64,000 nt of DNA from Microvelia longipes (taxonomy: Eukaryota > Arthropoda > Insecta > Hemiptera > Veliidae): contig JACMZG010001863.1 in the NCBI GenBank assembly GCA_018340805.1, forward strand, positions 20,724,775-20,788,774, given 5' to 3'. The position numbers and the translations under genes were made by a program. Under the pieces are notes generated by a model. That model worked only from the letters and a program-made list of their open reading frames with translations, did not search any database and had not been told where the DNA came from. Positions 1 to 12,092 of this stretch are shown piece by piece. Position 1 is the stretch's first letter. Every line of letters starts with the position of its first letter.

Positions 1-1614
1 GTGCGTCTGTGTAAGTGTAAGTGTATGTGTTTGTTTTTGCGCTAGATCGTTTCAAATTGGTCTTAAGACGTTTGCACCACAACTAAAGCGCAAGGCAATG
101 GGTCATTTCCATTGCAAATATGCTTTACAAAAGGATTACGCCTATATGAGAATAAATTATACAACAAAACAAAAATGTTGCCGCAGAAAGAGGTCCGAAC
201 GTCCCTATTGACTAGTTAAACTTACAGTTTAAACAATTAAATGAAACAACCATTGCCTTATATTTAGAAAATAAATTTTAATAATAATATATTATCATAA
301 ACCAAATTTGTTGTTTAAGTTTGTATAAAATGCCGAAAAAACAAAGTTATAATTTACTTTTAAGACTCAAGAGGAAGCTAGGGCTAACATGAAGTAAGAT
401 AACTAACTCACTAAAAATAAACACAATATCTACTTTAATTATAGTGTTTTAAAAAATGGGTTGATGTTTAAATTTGCACTCATGCGAAAATGCGCACATG
501 ATTAAGAGTTAGAAGGTTCCTTATTAACCCGGCTAAACTAAATAGTACATTTTTGTATTTCACAAAAAAAAATGTCTAACATCGAACAGTCTACATCGAA
601 AGTCTACATCTTTTGGCAATAGTATGAATTCCAAGATAAGAATAAGAAAAATAAAAGAAAGTAAAAAAAGCAAGAAATTTCTTTAAAAAAAATCAAGATA
701 TAGATATTTGGTAAAATGTAAAAATTGTAACAAAAAGTAATAGAATTTTTCTTTCTTTTTATGTGAACCCTTTCTCTCCTTTCTTTCAGATATGAAGGGA
801 AGTATAGAAAATTGTGTAAACATAAAAAAAATTAACAATAGATTTAATGTTTTAAACTGTATAAATATTTCTATAAACAAATAGAATAATCCTTGAAAAA
901 AAACAATAGTAAATAAACTATTTAAAGATTATTTTTAGAATATTTATTTAAAAAATACAAAATAGAAGAAAATTATAATTTGAAAAAATGTTCAATGTGA
1001 AAATATTTGAATAAAAATGTTTTTTAGGGAGACAATATAAGTAAAACGTGTCTGAACTATATCGAGTTCGCTTTTCTGTTGTCTTGCTTTAGTTGGAAGA
1101 TAAAAGTGGGACAGTTGGTAGTGTCTTATAAAATGATATGTAGAATCAATAAGCGGTATTCAATACGTATGGCAAGACCGCCTTCTTGTCGCATTTTGTA
1201 TGTTACAGAAATTTAGTCTCCATCATAAAATAATGCAGGGAGAAAAATTGCAAGTATACAGTGTAATTTTTATTTTTTTACTCTTCCTCGCCTGAAACTG
1301 TAAGTATAAAAAGTGTTGGTTTTTTATAACCAACAATTTTTGGTTTTTCAAAAATCTAAACCCAGAGTTATTATCATAATCATCCGTTTCAGCCACTTTT
1401 ATGATTTGGATATAAAGTATGCTTTATGTATATAAGAGTGGGTTTATGTGTGTAACGAAGTATTGAATTCTATCTAAAAAAAAATTTAAATCAATTAAGT
1501 TAGTTAAGAGTAAATTTTGTTCGCAATCCCGATTATTAACATTCTCCTCTTTGGGTGCTATTTGTAATTTCCATGGATCAAGTTGAGCATAAATTAGTTG
1601 CATAAGACACCCAA
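1..1614. other. AT-rich sequence, no gene recognised
   Basis: The first ~35 bases are a TG-rich simple repeat (GTGT/AAGTGT units). The rest is AT-rich sequence with many A and T runs. Short open frames at 683-880 and 1424-1633 on the minus strand are low in complexity and match no family I know. I see no splice-supported exon or RNA gene. Confidence 0.6.
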
Positions 1615-1970
1615 AGGCGCGGTGATCCGTCACCCTGGCAAATTTTCTATTTAAATACGTGAGTTTTGCTCATCAATCCATTTTCTGCTTACGTCTACGA
1701 TATATGCTTTATAACAGAAGCAGTAGCGTCTAAACTTGTTTCGTTGTCAATTTATTTAAAGAAAATGTGCAAAAAATGTTAATAAACTGAGCTTCAAATG
1801 AGTGGGAATTGTATAATCTCTTGAATAAGTGTTCGCATTTTTGTTTAAAAATCGGAAAAATTATAAAACAAGTTGAGACGCTATTGCATAGGTTATAAGC
1901 TGAAGTAATGGATTCATGAGCAAAAACCCGCATTTAAAAGAAACTTCGCCAGGCTTGCGGATCACCACGT
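1615..1970. mobile_element. Foldback MITE-like element with ~135-bp arms
   Basis: The left part (about 1617-1750) and the reverse complement of the right part (about 1850-1970) align over ~130 bp at roughly 80% by eye. Shared blocks in order are GGTGATCCG, CCTGGC, TTTAAAT, TTTTGCTCAT-AATCCATT and TAGCGTCT-AACTTGTTT. The outer ends are GGTGATCCG and its complement CGGATCACC. There is no coding capacity in the ~100-bp centre. I could not find a convincing target-site duplication, so the superfamily is unassigned. Non-autonomous inverted-repeat elements of this size are usually mobilised in trans by a DNA transposase. Confidence 0.65.
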
Positions 1971-2094
1971 CATCATTTTTTACAGACAACTAGTTCTATA
2001 AATTCGATGACTATTTAGCATTTAGTTTTTAAGTTATCACAACTCTGTTATGAGGTTAATCCTAGCGAGACCAAAGTACCAATACGTTTGAGAA

Positions 2095-2165
2095 AAGCTA
2101 GCTTTGGATAAGCATGAACCCTGGTGAGGAGCAAAGCGTTCGAAGTTGTGAGGAAAACCACTAAT
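2095..2165. repeat. Dispersed repeat carrying the GAGCRAAGCG motif
   Basis: This stretch contains GAGGAGCAAAGCGTTCGAAG followed by TTGTGAGGAAAACC. The same order of motifs, with drift, recurs near 12830, 25345 (reverse sense), 26475 and 33770-33885. The core resembles the signature of the satellite at 41.5-46.7 kb. Family and mechanism are unknown. Confidence 0.4.
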
Positions 2166-2281
2166 GTACTCCCGACTGCCTGATTTTGATTGTACTTTCA
2201 AGAAAATAAGAACATATTGGGAAAAATATCAGAATCAGGCTAATTGCTGTAGAGTACAGCATATACAGCACATAGAGTAGG

Positions 2282-2529
2282 CTACATTAGAGATTATAAC
2301 CCTTAGACTAAGAAGAGTGGTGCAACCCTCGAATTCTAGTACTTTTGGGTTTTTTAGTATTATTCATTTTCCAAGACTCCCCTTTTTATGAAACATTCAT
2401 CGTATAGAAATTAGCCCCTCTGGAAAACAAAACGCGTGACATTAGATTTTAAAATTAATCTTTAATGTCTGACCAGTTTTAGGAGTCAATCTACATTAGA
2501 GATTACAACCCTTGGACTAAGAAGAGTGG
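2282..2529. repeat. Two 39-bp direct repeats ~210 bp apart
   Basis: A unit beginning CTACATTAGAGATTA and ending AAGAAGAGTGG occurs at 2282-2320 and again at 2491-2529 with two visible differences (T/C and A/G). The sequence between is AT-rich and non-coding. The pair could be the ends of a degraded element or a local duplication. Confidence 0.75.
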
Positions 2530-3423
2530 CAAAGACCTCGTAAATGAATGCTTTATAATGTTGATTTTAAAGGGTAAAATTATGACAAGCATAAAAAATT
2601 GGGGGATTGTAAATAAAGGGTGTCTAAAGAGAACTCAAGTTTTGCTTATAAACAAGTTTAAATTGAGAATTTATTTGACCAAATTTTAACTCAATTGGAT
2701 TTATTTTTGTATTTTTAAAAAACAATTGCAGTTAAATGTCATCAATTGGACAGGCAAACCAACTTTTTCACATAGTGTTAAGTTGTACAAATAAATATAT
2801 GTTTTCGCCAAGATTTCAAAACTAAATTGAACAGCTATGAATTATTCACTTACGAGTCATTATGGATTTAGCTATCTTAAGATATGTCGTACGTCGAAGA
2901 ACAATAAAATAATTATAAATTATAGGCAGTCAAATGTTTAAAATTCAATTATCAGCCATTTGAAAATATCACAATGAATTTTAATGGATTGACTAACCAT
3001 GTTACCCACGTACCTTTGAGTCGAGTTTCAAATAAATTAATCAAATTAGATTTTTAACAATTTTTTGTGACATCAAAATGGGTATTGTAGTCTAAAAAAA
3101 AATATCTTTCGGGCAACACAAATCGGCCTATTGTTTGTACCTAAAGGTGTAACAAAGCGGGAGTTTATTTTGACAAAGACATAAAGACTCAAATTCAGAC
3201 AGTATAGACACCATAATGAGAATAATGAGAATCGTCATTGAAGTTCCTGGGTTATTACTATGAAATTAGGATAATTAAGATTAAACACAAATTTCGGATT
3301 TTTTAGTGTTTTATAATTTTTTTTTTTTAATGAGTAATGTCTGTTAATGACGAAAAATATTCTTTGTTAGCCCAACTTTAAATTTTAATTTATCAACTCT
3401 CTATTGCAACTCTCTAAGTTCTA

Positions 3424-3565
3424 CTTTCTACCATTAACACACTGGGAGATAAGACGATAACAGATACACATACACAGACAGACAACCTGGTAAAAACTAC
3501 TCAGGAGATTATATAACACCTAAAAGATATAATTCAGGGGAAACCACGGTTTTGGATTATAGTAC
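3424..3565 (+). repeat. Dispersed repeat with AAACTACTCAGGAG core
   Basis: An ACACACAGACAGACA-type stretch is followed by AAAAACTACTCAGGAG and then ACACCTAAAAGATATAATTC. A similar ordered set occurs at 25384-25555, 31335-31515 and 56900-57060, and a 5' fragment at about 57275. Some copies continue into a shared ACAATACTNNTCCTGTATACC segment. This suggests one old interspersed element family whose type I cannot name. Confidence 0.5.
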
Positions 3566-3599
3566 GCACTCTTTAATTTTACTATGTACTATCGCTATA

Positions 3600-5589
3600 A
3601 ATAAGAAAAAGATGTCTCATTGCATTGTAAGAAATCATTAAGTGTAAAGGTTATTTCATGGCCTAAAAGCAACTCATGACGTAACAAATAAACTGATAGT
3701 ATGGTGTAAAAGACATCTTGTTAAATTGAATTACCTTGGTTGAGAAAAAGGAAAGCAGGTTAAAACTCCTGTCACTGGAGTCATTATCTGTCATGCTAAT
3801 AAACTCAGCCCTTCCTATTAAGACCGTTTTCCGCTTATTTTTCTAAACATTAAAATCTATTATAAAATTTACCTCGGATTAAAAGCTCTTTGGATAAAGA
3901 ATGCTTTGACGGGCACTTCAATTATTACGTCATAACATTTAACTCTAAAACTTATAATGAAACTTAAAAAATGAAATCCTAAAAAAACTTTAAGTTAAAT
4001 AATGATATCTCCAACCACGGACAGACAAAAAATATAGTTTTTTCTAATAGGGATTTTAAATAAAAAACCTTAAAGTTGTATAAAGTAATAATATAAAACT
4101 TTAAGCTTCTTTGTTTAAATGTCATAGAAAAGACAGAATCATACGATCTTAGAGTGCTATGATAATAATTATTATTAAGCTCAGCTTTATTATTATTAGC
4201 TCTATTTTAGAGCTACTAAGAAATTATTATAATGCAATATTCGATAGATATATACTATATAACTGTAGACACTAGTACAGAAGCAAAAACAAATGGTTTT
4301 CAATGTTGGAAGCACGAATTAAAGAATCTTAGTTAAGTTCATCAATTAGTTCAATTACTATTTTGACAGCGTTTCAAACGCATTTTGTAAATATGAAACA
4401 ATAATTAAAAAAAATAAATGGTTCTACAAATTTCAGCCTGTTGTAGTGATCACACATACACACGCACAATTGAGGGTCTTAAATTTAAATACTATGATCA
4501 TTCAAGGTTAAGGTTCTATAAAAAATACCTGACATCGCACAGACTTGAAACCACCCCTAGCCTATTATGGAGTAACATTATATATAACTCCTAAATAAGT
4601 CCTTAACTTATATCGAAAACTTCAAAACAAGTATATAAATATTTCCAAGTTTTATTGTATCGAAAAGCATCCTAAACTTAAGAATGTTTAAAGGGATTTC
4701 CATAGCCCCTCCTCCAAAAGAAGGGACTCCAAGTGTAATGGGAAATGTTAAGGGGAAAATTCCAAACAGTTTTTGGCCCCACGACGGAAAACTGTTTACA
4801 CTAAAACATTTGTTCGGTCACGTAAAGTTATTTCAGTGTAAAACCACTTAACTCAATGCAATCTCCGTTTTCAACAACAAAAAAGTTTAATTTATATTAA
4901 AGAGTCCTTCTCACACCAACTTTTTTTTAGTAAACTTAGTTTTCAATTTACTTTTAAATTCCTTAAACGTAAAAAACACGTTTAAATGTGTAAATGTGTT
5001 AAATTTATTTGTTTTTATTTTGTTTTATTTTTGTCATCTAACAGAGGGAATTTAAATAAATTTAGTCCTTGATATATTTAGAAGAAACTAAAATAGCTAC
5101 ATTTGAGACGACGAATAAAACTTATGTGCTTATGAAGACTGGGTAGAATTTTCAGATTTAAAACAAATATAATTTTTAGCTTTAACTCTACTATTTATTA
5201 TTCCTCTTACTATTCAAGAAATATTTAGAGTGGTACTTTGAAAGTCTTGAACAGTTTTAAGTTTTAGTTGTCAGATTTATCCAGTATGTTTTATTTAGTA
5301 AAGAATATAAGAAGGATCGTTCATATGAAGGATGTCTACACAAAAACAACGCAAAACTACTCCTCGAACTAACAATAAATGTTAAATAGTCTTTTATATC
5401 AAATTTCTAACAATACTATAATACCAATACTAATATTATTTCCAAATTGACCTTGCATAATAAAAATAAATATTAATTTTTTTACAAATCTGCATAAATT
5501 TCCTAATAAACAATAACTACTACCGACGATTCCATTAAATTATTATTATTATTATTCTTTATTAATTAAAATTATATGCAATAATAATT
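3600..5589. other. AT-rich sequence, nothing recognised
   Basis: The sequence is AT-rich with short ATT microsatellite runs near 5536-5551. No reading frame, RNA gene or transposon end stands out in it. Confidence 0.55.
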
Positions 5590-5860
5590 TTTACAGACGA
5601 AGGGATCAATGCATGCACTCCCACTGAGCATGCAACTCGCACGGTCTCCCAGACAGAGGAAGATAAAAGTTCTTTACGTACCAAGGAAGGAAACAGGGTC
5701 ATTACACCCCGGTTTTTCGTTAGGTCCAGAGGCATAAGCCGAGGGAACGATTGTGTTTAAACCCAGAAGCGAAGACGAGGGGTTTACAGGGATGGTTCCT
5801 AAGATTGGTGTTATGACTGTTTTCTCCCGAGGTACGTACACGAATTTTCCTCTAGAGGGG
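5590..5860. other. Block of higher GC content, probable degraded repeat
   Basis: This block is visibly less AT-rich than its surroundings. It includes CCCAGAAGCGAAGACGAGGG and a CGTACC/GGTACG pair, both reminiscent of the dispersed GCGAAGCG repeats elsewhere in the window. No frame or tRNA fold is convincing. It may be a decayed SINE or LINE piece. Confidence 0.35.
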
Positions 5861-6144
5861 GGAAAATTTTAACTAATAAAACTTTTTTTTTATTTAAATA
5901 TACAAGCTTTTGCATTATTTAAAATCTTTATCTAGATACTCACAACAATAACACTAAATACTTATAAAAACCAAAAAATTGTTATTTACCCAACAACAAA
6001 TACGTAAAAAATAAAAAAAAATCATAGATAAAATGAAAAGATACTGAAGTTGGCTTGCTTAATCATTCAAATTAACAGGAATTCCAACTTTACTTTTAAT
6101 TCACAGAGAACACTGATTTTTATCACTTCCCCAGCAATCCAGAA

Positions 6145-6222
6145 GTTTCCCGGACTGGATTTGAACAATGAATAATCTTTAGATTTCCAAACTAATTTCT
6201 AACCGATTGCGCCAAACTGTAG
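6145..6222 (-). repeat. tRNA-like sequence, probably a SINE head or tRNA pseudogene
   Basis: Read on the minus strand, this segment has a good A box (TGGCGCAATCGGTTAG, 6199-6214) and a B box (TGTTCAAATCC, 6157-6167) at tRNA-like spacing, followed by CCGGGAAA. The anticodon-arm region does not fold cleanly and the acceptor stem is poor, so it is not a functional tRNA. It is more likely the tRNA-derived 5' part of a SINE. No clear tail or target-site duplication was found. Confidence 0.5.
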
Positions 6223-6229
6223 GGCGGAA

Positions 6230-8390
6230 AGTAAATCACTTTCCGCTCTGATTTTTGTTTCCTTCTTCATTTTTACAAACAGGCCGTAATAAAGGTTTTT
6301 TCCTCCTTATTTTTTTCTCCCTTTTAGAGTAAAAACATATGTCATTTGATACTACCGACTTTTGGAATGTATGAAAAGTTGACAAAATATAATAGTGTAT
6401 ACATAGCACAATATAATTTTGCGAGAGACACATAGGAAAAGAAACAAGCAAAATGCAATAATACATTAATAATACAGCAATATTACTGTTCCATCATTCG
6501 TAATCATAGATGGCTCGACATAATGTCTGTTTCGTGACATGTAACTCATAGTGCCTGAACTCATTATGTGCCAATAGCGCCTGAACTCATTCTGATCTTC
6601 GATTAAAATTTCAAAGAATATAATGTGAAGAATATTACAGAGACGAGTTCTCTCTTACCGCCATCATGCTTGGTAATCCGAAATATATTGTTTCAGTGAT
6701 AAAATAATAAGCTCCTGAGGCTTGCTGAGGAAACTTTAGCTTATTAAAACCTATACTTAAACAGCTAATTAAAATTAAATCAGTTCTAACATAATATAAC
6801 AATATACCTAAATAAATTCACTACATTTTGACATCATTGTTATTTCCTCCTTAAATAGGGCAGGAAAGTAATTTGTCCACCCTGATAGCGTCATTAGAAT
6901 ATCTATTTTCAATACTAAGAGTCGATAAAATGTACTTAAATTTATTTACATTTCAATTATTGCATCATCGATACATCGATGTTGTATCGATTTAAGAATA
7001 GAAAATATGATTAAACATGATTTGTCAGTAGTAACTACTCGTTTTCTTTTTAAATTAAACGTTTAAAAAAGTAAAATAAACCTAAAATAGGAATGTTAAG
7101 ACATTGCATTGTTTTAAAATTCCAGCCTTTCATATTCGTATTTGTAAACAGAAACGACCTTGCTGCCAAGTATAATTTCCAACTCACATGACGCACGCGT
7201 CGCATTGTGGCTCTGCGGAGAAAAGTGCACCACCTGTATGCACCTTTTCACCCACAAACTTTTACAACACTGCTTATTATTGAAAATAAGTGCTTAGATA
7301 TAAAAATAAGAAAGCAAAAAAATATTACTGAATAAAGTCAATAAATAATAAATTATATTAAATATAGCAAATCGACTTCTTTTCAATATAAATTATAGAT
7401 AAGAATAATTATGCAAAAAAAACTTACAAAGTTAATGATGTTCCTTCATTTCAAGTTAAAGCCAAGCATAGTTTGAAACCCAAGATAAGTTGAAACCCTA
7501 AAGGTAAGGATTTGAACGTTAACCCTAACAACTTCATCAACTAGGTAAAGGAGACTTTTATCTCTATAGACTTGTAAGGTACCCTCAAGTACTATCTGAC
7601 CTCTATAAATCATTCGCTGTAATACTCCTTGAGGCTCTTTACTTTCCGTCGAATTCTTCATATTTTTTACCACCAAGATATCTCCCTTTTATTATAACCT
7701 TGGTTTCAAAACGACAAATGGATCTCGAAAAAGGTTTTATCCCCTATTTATCCTTTTTTTCAACGTACCCATTTATATAAATGAATAATAAATAAAATCT
7801 ATACGTGCGGAAAGTACGGAGAAATGCATTAAAATATCTCTCAGAGGATAGTTCAAATAAATTTAAAATAATTAGATAAAAATTATCAATATGTTTAAGA
7901 AAAATTAAAATATAAAGACATTAAATTGGAGAACAGAACATAGCTATGTTAAAATTAAAAAGATTATATTACATTCACAAAAAATAAAAGAACTAATTGA
8001 AATATCAGCTACGTCGATATTAGCGATAGCAGATATCCGATAATTTTTCAAATGAATTATACCTCTTTGTTAACACATAAAGCAACCACTCTTGACTGAA
8101 CATAAATATAATAATTTTAATTAAAAGTGATAAGCTTAACAAGTAAAGTATCACCTTTATGACTAAGTATCGACAAAGCACATTATTTTCAATACGTTCT
8201 TGACTCTAGATGTACATTAATTGCCAAGTTTAAAACATATAAATAATAAAGCATATTTCTTCAAAAAAAAAAATAAAAACTGAAAAAAAAAATAATTCGA
8301 AGAAGAATTTTTTCACTGATGAAAAAAAAACATTAACTGACAGGATCTGTTTCTAAACCCTCTGGTACCTTAATATATTTAATAATAATA
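6230..8390. other. AT-rich sequence, no gene recognised
   Basis: Unrecognised sequence. A small perfect inverted repeat (ATCGATACA / TGTATCGAT, 6967-6991) is present. A 76-codon minus-strand frame at 7446-7676 has more balanced composition than its surroundings but matches nothing I recognise. Confidence 0.5.
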
Positions 8391-8394
8391 ATAA

Positions 8395-8590
8395 TTACTG
8401 TTTAGAGCCTTGCGGCTTATCAGGGCTAGCCCCTGTGGCGCCCATCTTAAGTGCTAGTAGCAACCGATACGCACTAATTATATTCTAAAGTCGGAAATAA
8501 CATATTTGAGAAGTAATTTTAAATAAACTCTGAACATAACGTGGTATGCGAACCCTAGAACTCCGTGGTGTCAAGGTCAGTTTTTACGTA
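8395..8590 (-). mobile_element. Degraded tRNA-derived SINE, copy 1
   Basis: On the minus strand this reads from a B-box-like GGGTTCGCATACC near 8550 to a 3' part resembling the SINE at 28303-28533: a GC-rich hairpin region (GAGCCTTGCGGCTTATCAGGG on plus, against GGGCCTTTCGGCCCATCAGGG there) and then an (AAT)n-type tail at 8380-8395. The shared 3' region suggests one SINE family mobilised by a LINE with a matching 3' end. The A box is not clear and no duplication was identified. Confidence 0.6.
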
Positions 8591-8817
8591 TTAAAAGTGC
8601 TTGTTGCTTACTACTTCTTTACACACTTGGGACTAAAATATAACCTTTTTCCCTTGGGAGTAAAAAGTGTTTTCTATAATTAGCAAACAGAGTCCCCAAG
8701 TCTTTTAAGAAGGCGTATTTTTTCATTTATCTTATGATCCCTTTAATTAATAAGAGGAACTCGATAAAAAAAATGTGTGCTTAAAACCCGTTTTAAAACG
8801 AAGAAGTAGTTTTAAGT

Positions 8818-8875
8818 ACATTTATTTATTTATTGGAGGCAGCCCAAAACCTACACGGGGGACCTACACAAAAAA
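8818..8875 (-). repeat. Probable 3' tail of a LINE or SINE
   Basis: On the minus strand GGTCCCCCGTGTAGG is followed by TTTTGGGCTGCCTCC and an (AATA)n tail. This resembles the 3' end of a retroposed element. The rest of the element is not recognisable. Confidence 0.35.
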
Positions 8876-9106
8876 TAAGAAAAAATACTAAACGCATGAA
8901 AATATGAATGTAACAATAATTATATGACGTCAAAGTTTAAAGATAAAATCTTATATGCACCTTGGGAGTAAAATACACTGTTTCTCCCCCACAATAATTA
9001 TCTACCTCGGCTTCACCTTATAAGTTAAATGTTTTGGTTCTCAGCTTTCTCCTTCAAAACCAACTTACAAGCTCAAGGAAATAAAAGCAATATTTTCTCC
9101 CTTAGT

Positions 9107-9880
9107 GCATAAATGACTATTATTTGTTTTTACCTCATTTTATAATATTTATTTTTATATGCCCGATATAGAAAACATTTAGGCAGCAAAATGTTATTAA
9201 CTTGTTTAACACAGTAAGTATGTTGTTGTTTTTAAAAATCTGCTAAAAAGACTTGAAAATTGGTTCATCAATCACTGTTTGCCAAGGAAGTCTAATCTTA
9301 TACCCTTCCCTTCCCCCACCCCACCTCTAACTCAACCCTAGATCCGACACTTAAACCATCTGTTCTAAGTTCCTTTTTATACTAAATCTTTATTACATTG
9401 TTAAGCGATTTGTAAACAAGAAATCAATAAATAAAAATAACTTTCTTCTAAGTTTACATCTAAAAACAATTCCTGCACTGAAATTTTTAGAATTAATAAT
9501 ACACATGCATGCAAATGAATAATACACATGCTAGTAGTAAAACAAATAAAGTAGTAATTATTTTAGTAGGCAGTAAAGTAGTATTTTATTGCTGCGAAAT
9601 TTTTTTATTGATTTGTTAGTAATTTGATTGTTGATCAAACAAAAAAAAATCATTTCAAAATCACTTTACCGCCATGTAAGATATACATTTTTTTTGAGAG
9701 AGCATTAAAGTTTTAATTAAACAAAACAAATAAAATAATCTCTTAAAAACTGCGTTTTTAATGCGCGGTATTTACAAACACTGATAAAAGACTTTATCTA
9801 TGAAAATAACCACAAGCTGCTAATACAAATAACTAATATCCACAATTTATAGCATAAATGACTATTATTTGTTTTTACCT
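9107..9880. repeat. 29-bp exact direct repeat, ~745 bp apart
   Basis: The run beginning GCATAAATGACTATTATTTG and ending TTTTTACCT occurs at 9107-9135 and at 9852-9880. The intervening DNA is AT-rich and non-coding. No terminal structure shows that this is an LTR pair. Confidence 0.6.
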
Positions 9881-10299
9881 GACTTAATTTATAACATATA
9901 AAATAATATCCACAATTAAAATTTATATAAAGTAATTTGATAATTCCTTGATATATTAAGTGTATATAAAATAAGTATTATATTTACATTCATCAAAAGT
10001 AAGTTCGTTTACTTCATTTCTACTTGTTAGTCAAATATTCTGAAATTTTTAAAGAGAAGTCATAGTATCGTTTTAAATTTAATTGAACACATTCATAGGT
10101 AACTAAATATGAATACATACATTAGTTGTGTTTTAATGCTTACAAAAAAATGCATTCGATTTATGATATAAAATATAAATATTTATATTTTTTGTAAATA
10201 TTTATAAATAAATATGAATTGTAAACTGCGTAGGCTTCCGCGGTTATTGTCATGAAGATTTAGGTCTTCCGGTGGTGACCGCGTCAATGTAGATGAAGA

Positions 10300-10341
10300 A
10301 TCCGACGTTTCGCTTCCACTGTGGGAGGCATCTTCAGGGAT
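10300..10341 (-). ncRNA. Hammerhead ribozyme motif, ACGU family, left arm
   Basis: Minus-strand core CUGAAGA (10331-10337) is followed by a stem II of GCCUCC/GGAAGC with loop CACAGU (one C-A mismatch), then GAAA and the self-complementary ACGU with cleavage base C. Stem I is AUCC/GGAU. Helix III has no loop within one molecule, so activity would need pairing between two ACGU palindromes, as known for minimal Penelope hammerheads. Confidence 0.7.
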
Positions 10342-10435
10342 GTAGGACATCATGGATAGAAACACAATGCTCTACAAAACTGAACTGAACTGTTCAGTTT
10401 TGTAGAGCATTGTGTTTCTATCCATGATGTCCTAC

Positions 10436-10477
10436 ATCCCTGAAGATGCTTCCCACAGTGGAAGCGAAACGTCGGAT
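10436..10477 (+). ncRNA. Hammerhead ribozyme motif, ACGU family, right arm
   Basis: The core is CUGAAGA at 10440-10446. Stem II GCUUCC/GGAAGC (10448-10453, 10460-10465) is fully paired around loop CACAGU. GAAA lies at 10466-10469, and ACGU at 10469-10472 is the minimal palindromic helix III. The predicted cleavage is after C10473, and stem I is AUCC (10436-10439) with GGAU (10474-10477). All conserved core positions are present, with an extra unpaired U after the CUGAAGA that recurs in the other copies. Confidence 0.75.
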
Positions 10478-10535
10478 TCTTCATCTACATTGACGCGGTC
10501 ACCACCGGAAGATCTAAATCTTCAAATATGAATTG

Positions 10536-11996
10536 ATTCTTTAAAAAGAATAAAGCAATAAAAATCTTATTTAAATAACTATTTTATTCTTAATGGACTA
10601 AGGCGTCGTAGTCGTTGAAAAAAGGTCGACTCTGACTCCTTAAAAATTGACGACTCCTACTCTGCACCCAATTCTCTCTCTTTTCCAATCTAACAGAAAA
10701 CTAGAGGTACATAGTACCAATGAAATATAGCACGATATATTCACTGTTTTCCTTTCATTAAAATGGTTTTAAACACAGTATTAATTTGAAAAAGTTATTT
10801 AAGTAAAGATACAAAGTAATTAAATAGGAGAATTAACTGAGCGCATCAAATATTTTGTTTTATTGTTGAAAGTTCTTAAAAAAGAGATAATTATTTATTT
10901 TAATCTCGGTTTGAGGGATGACCTTTTCTAAATCAAACTTTGTATAAAAGGAAAGCCACAAAAAAACTTTAAAATACGTTTGAATAGGATAAATATAGTT
11001 TCATAGAAATTAAATTTATATATTTTCTCAATATACTAAACCAGAACATAACATATAACTAACAAAATAAAAATTAAGATTCTACATTGATGATTTTAGA
11101 CAGATTATCTTTAAATTCAGGAAAAAGTACGTTTGGATATTATATAAACGTAGAACTTAAAAAAATAAGTATTAACTTTAAAATTTGATGTTATATGTAG
11201 TAATATATAAAATGTTTTATATTTCTAAAAAAAAATATTAAAAATATCTTTCATATAATTCAATATAAAAAAATTAACCGTATGAACTATTTTTAAAGTG
11301 TCAGAGAAAATTTTCTAAAAAAAGGGATTTTTATTTTGCTGTCTAGATTAGTGTCTCCCTAGGGCGCAACTACAGCCCACATACTCTCAACCGGAGCTAA
11401 TAGCTTAGAGCAGAGCGGTAACTTAAAACTGGACTAATCTGTTGGATAAACCAACCTAGAAAAAAGCTAATTGGAGTCAACATTGTTTTGACCGTAAAAT
11501 TTATTCTCATAGTCAGGACTTTTTTTATTTACGTCCTCTTAAGACAATATAGTAAATAGTTACATGTCAAGATAAAGCGTTTATACTACATTGCAAGTGT
11601 GATGGCGTAACAAGTAACTTAAGTAATGACGTTGTAAAAAAATAATTAAGTAAGAATACGTACAATCATTTGAATACATAAATGAAAAAATAAACAAATA
11701 TTTAGATCTAGCAATAGAAATTCAGCGGCTATGATGAATGGAGAAGGATTTAATAATTCCTATATAGTACTCTCTATCACCGGAGTTTCATTTAGTCTTC
11801 AGAAAAGCTCAAAAAAGTTAGATATCAGCCCATATGTTTATAACTCCCTACAGGAAGCAGCAATTATCAACACATGTCATATTCTAAGAAACTCGAATGA
11901 AAATCCTTCAAACCGATGACGTGACGTAAGACAGAATTCAAAATGAAAATACGGCATTGACCTTGTAAAAATTACTAGATTTAAATTTTGAGGATA
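10536..11996. other. AT-rich sequence, no gene recognised
   Basis: The sequence is AT-rich with no recognisable element. A 62-codon plus frame at 11731-11919 has no family resemblance and no supporting context. Confidence 0.5.

Positions 11997-11997
<1 letters not shown>

Positions 11998-12090
<93 letters not shown>
11998..12090. repeat. (TA)n microsatellite
   Basis: About 90 bp of nearly uninterrupted AT dinucleotides. Confidence 0.95.

Positions 12091-12092
<2 letters not shown>

Larger units (their letters stand above)
10222..10523. mobile_element. Penelope-type foldback element with head-to-head hammerhead motifs
   Basis: The 302-bp element is flanked by a 12-bp target-site duplication, AAATATGAATTG (10210-10221 and 10524-10535). 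A unique 32-bp tail (10222-10253) is followed by a palindrome with two 132-bp arms (10254-10385, 10392-10523) that differ at only two positions by my reading, around a 6-bp spacer. Each arm carries a hammerhead ribozyme motif of the kind described in Penelope-like retroelements, one per strand. The tail and arm sequence recur at 51.86 kb. There is no coding capacity. A minus-strand frame over it is only the ribozyme sequence translated. Confidence 0.8.

Noticed and set aside
7446..7676. 76-codon minus-strand frame as a conserved exon
   Set aside because: Composition is more protein-like than its surroundings but I cannot tie it to any family. A protein search would be needed before listing it as a gene.
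10183..10365. 60-codon minus-strand frame with a Ser-rich, Asp/Glu-rich product
   Set aside because: It is the hammerhead-bearing arm read as protein. The inverted arm and the 51.9-kb copy show the conservation is at RNA level.
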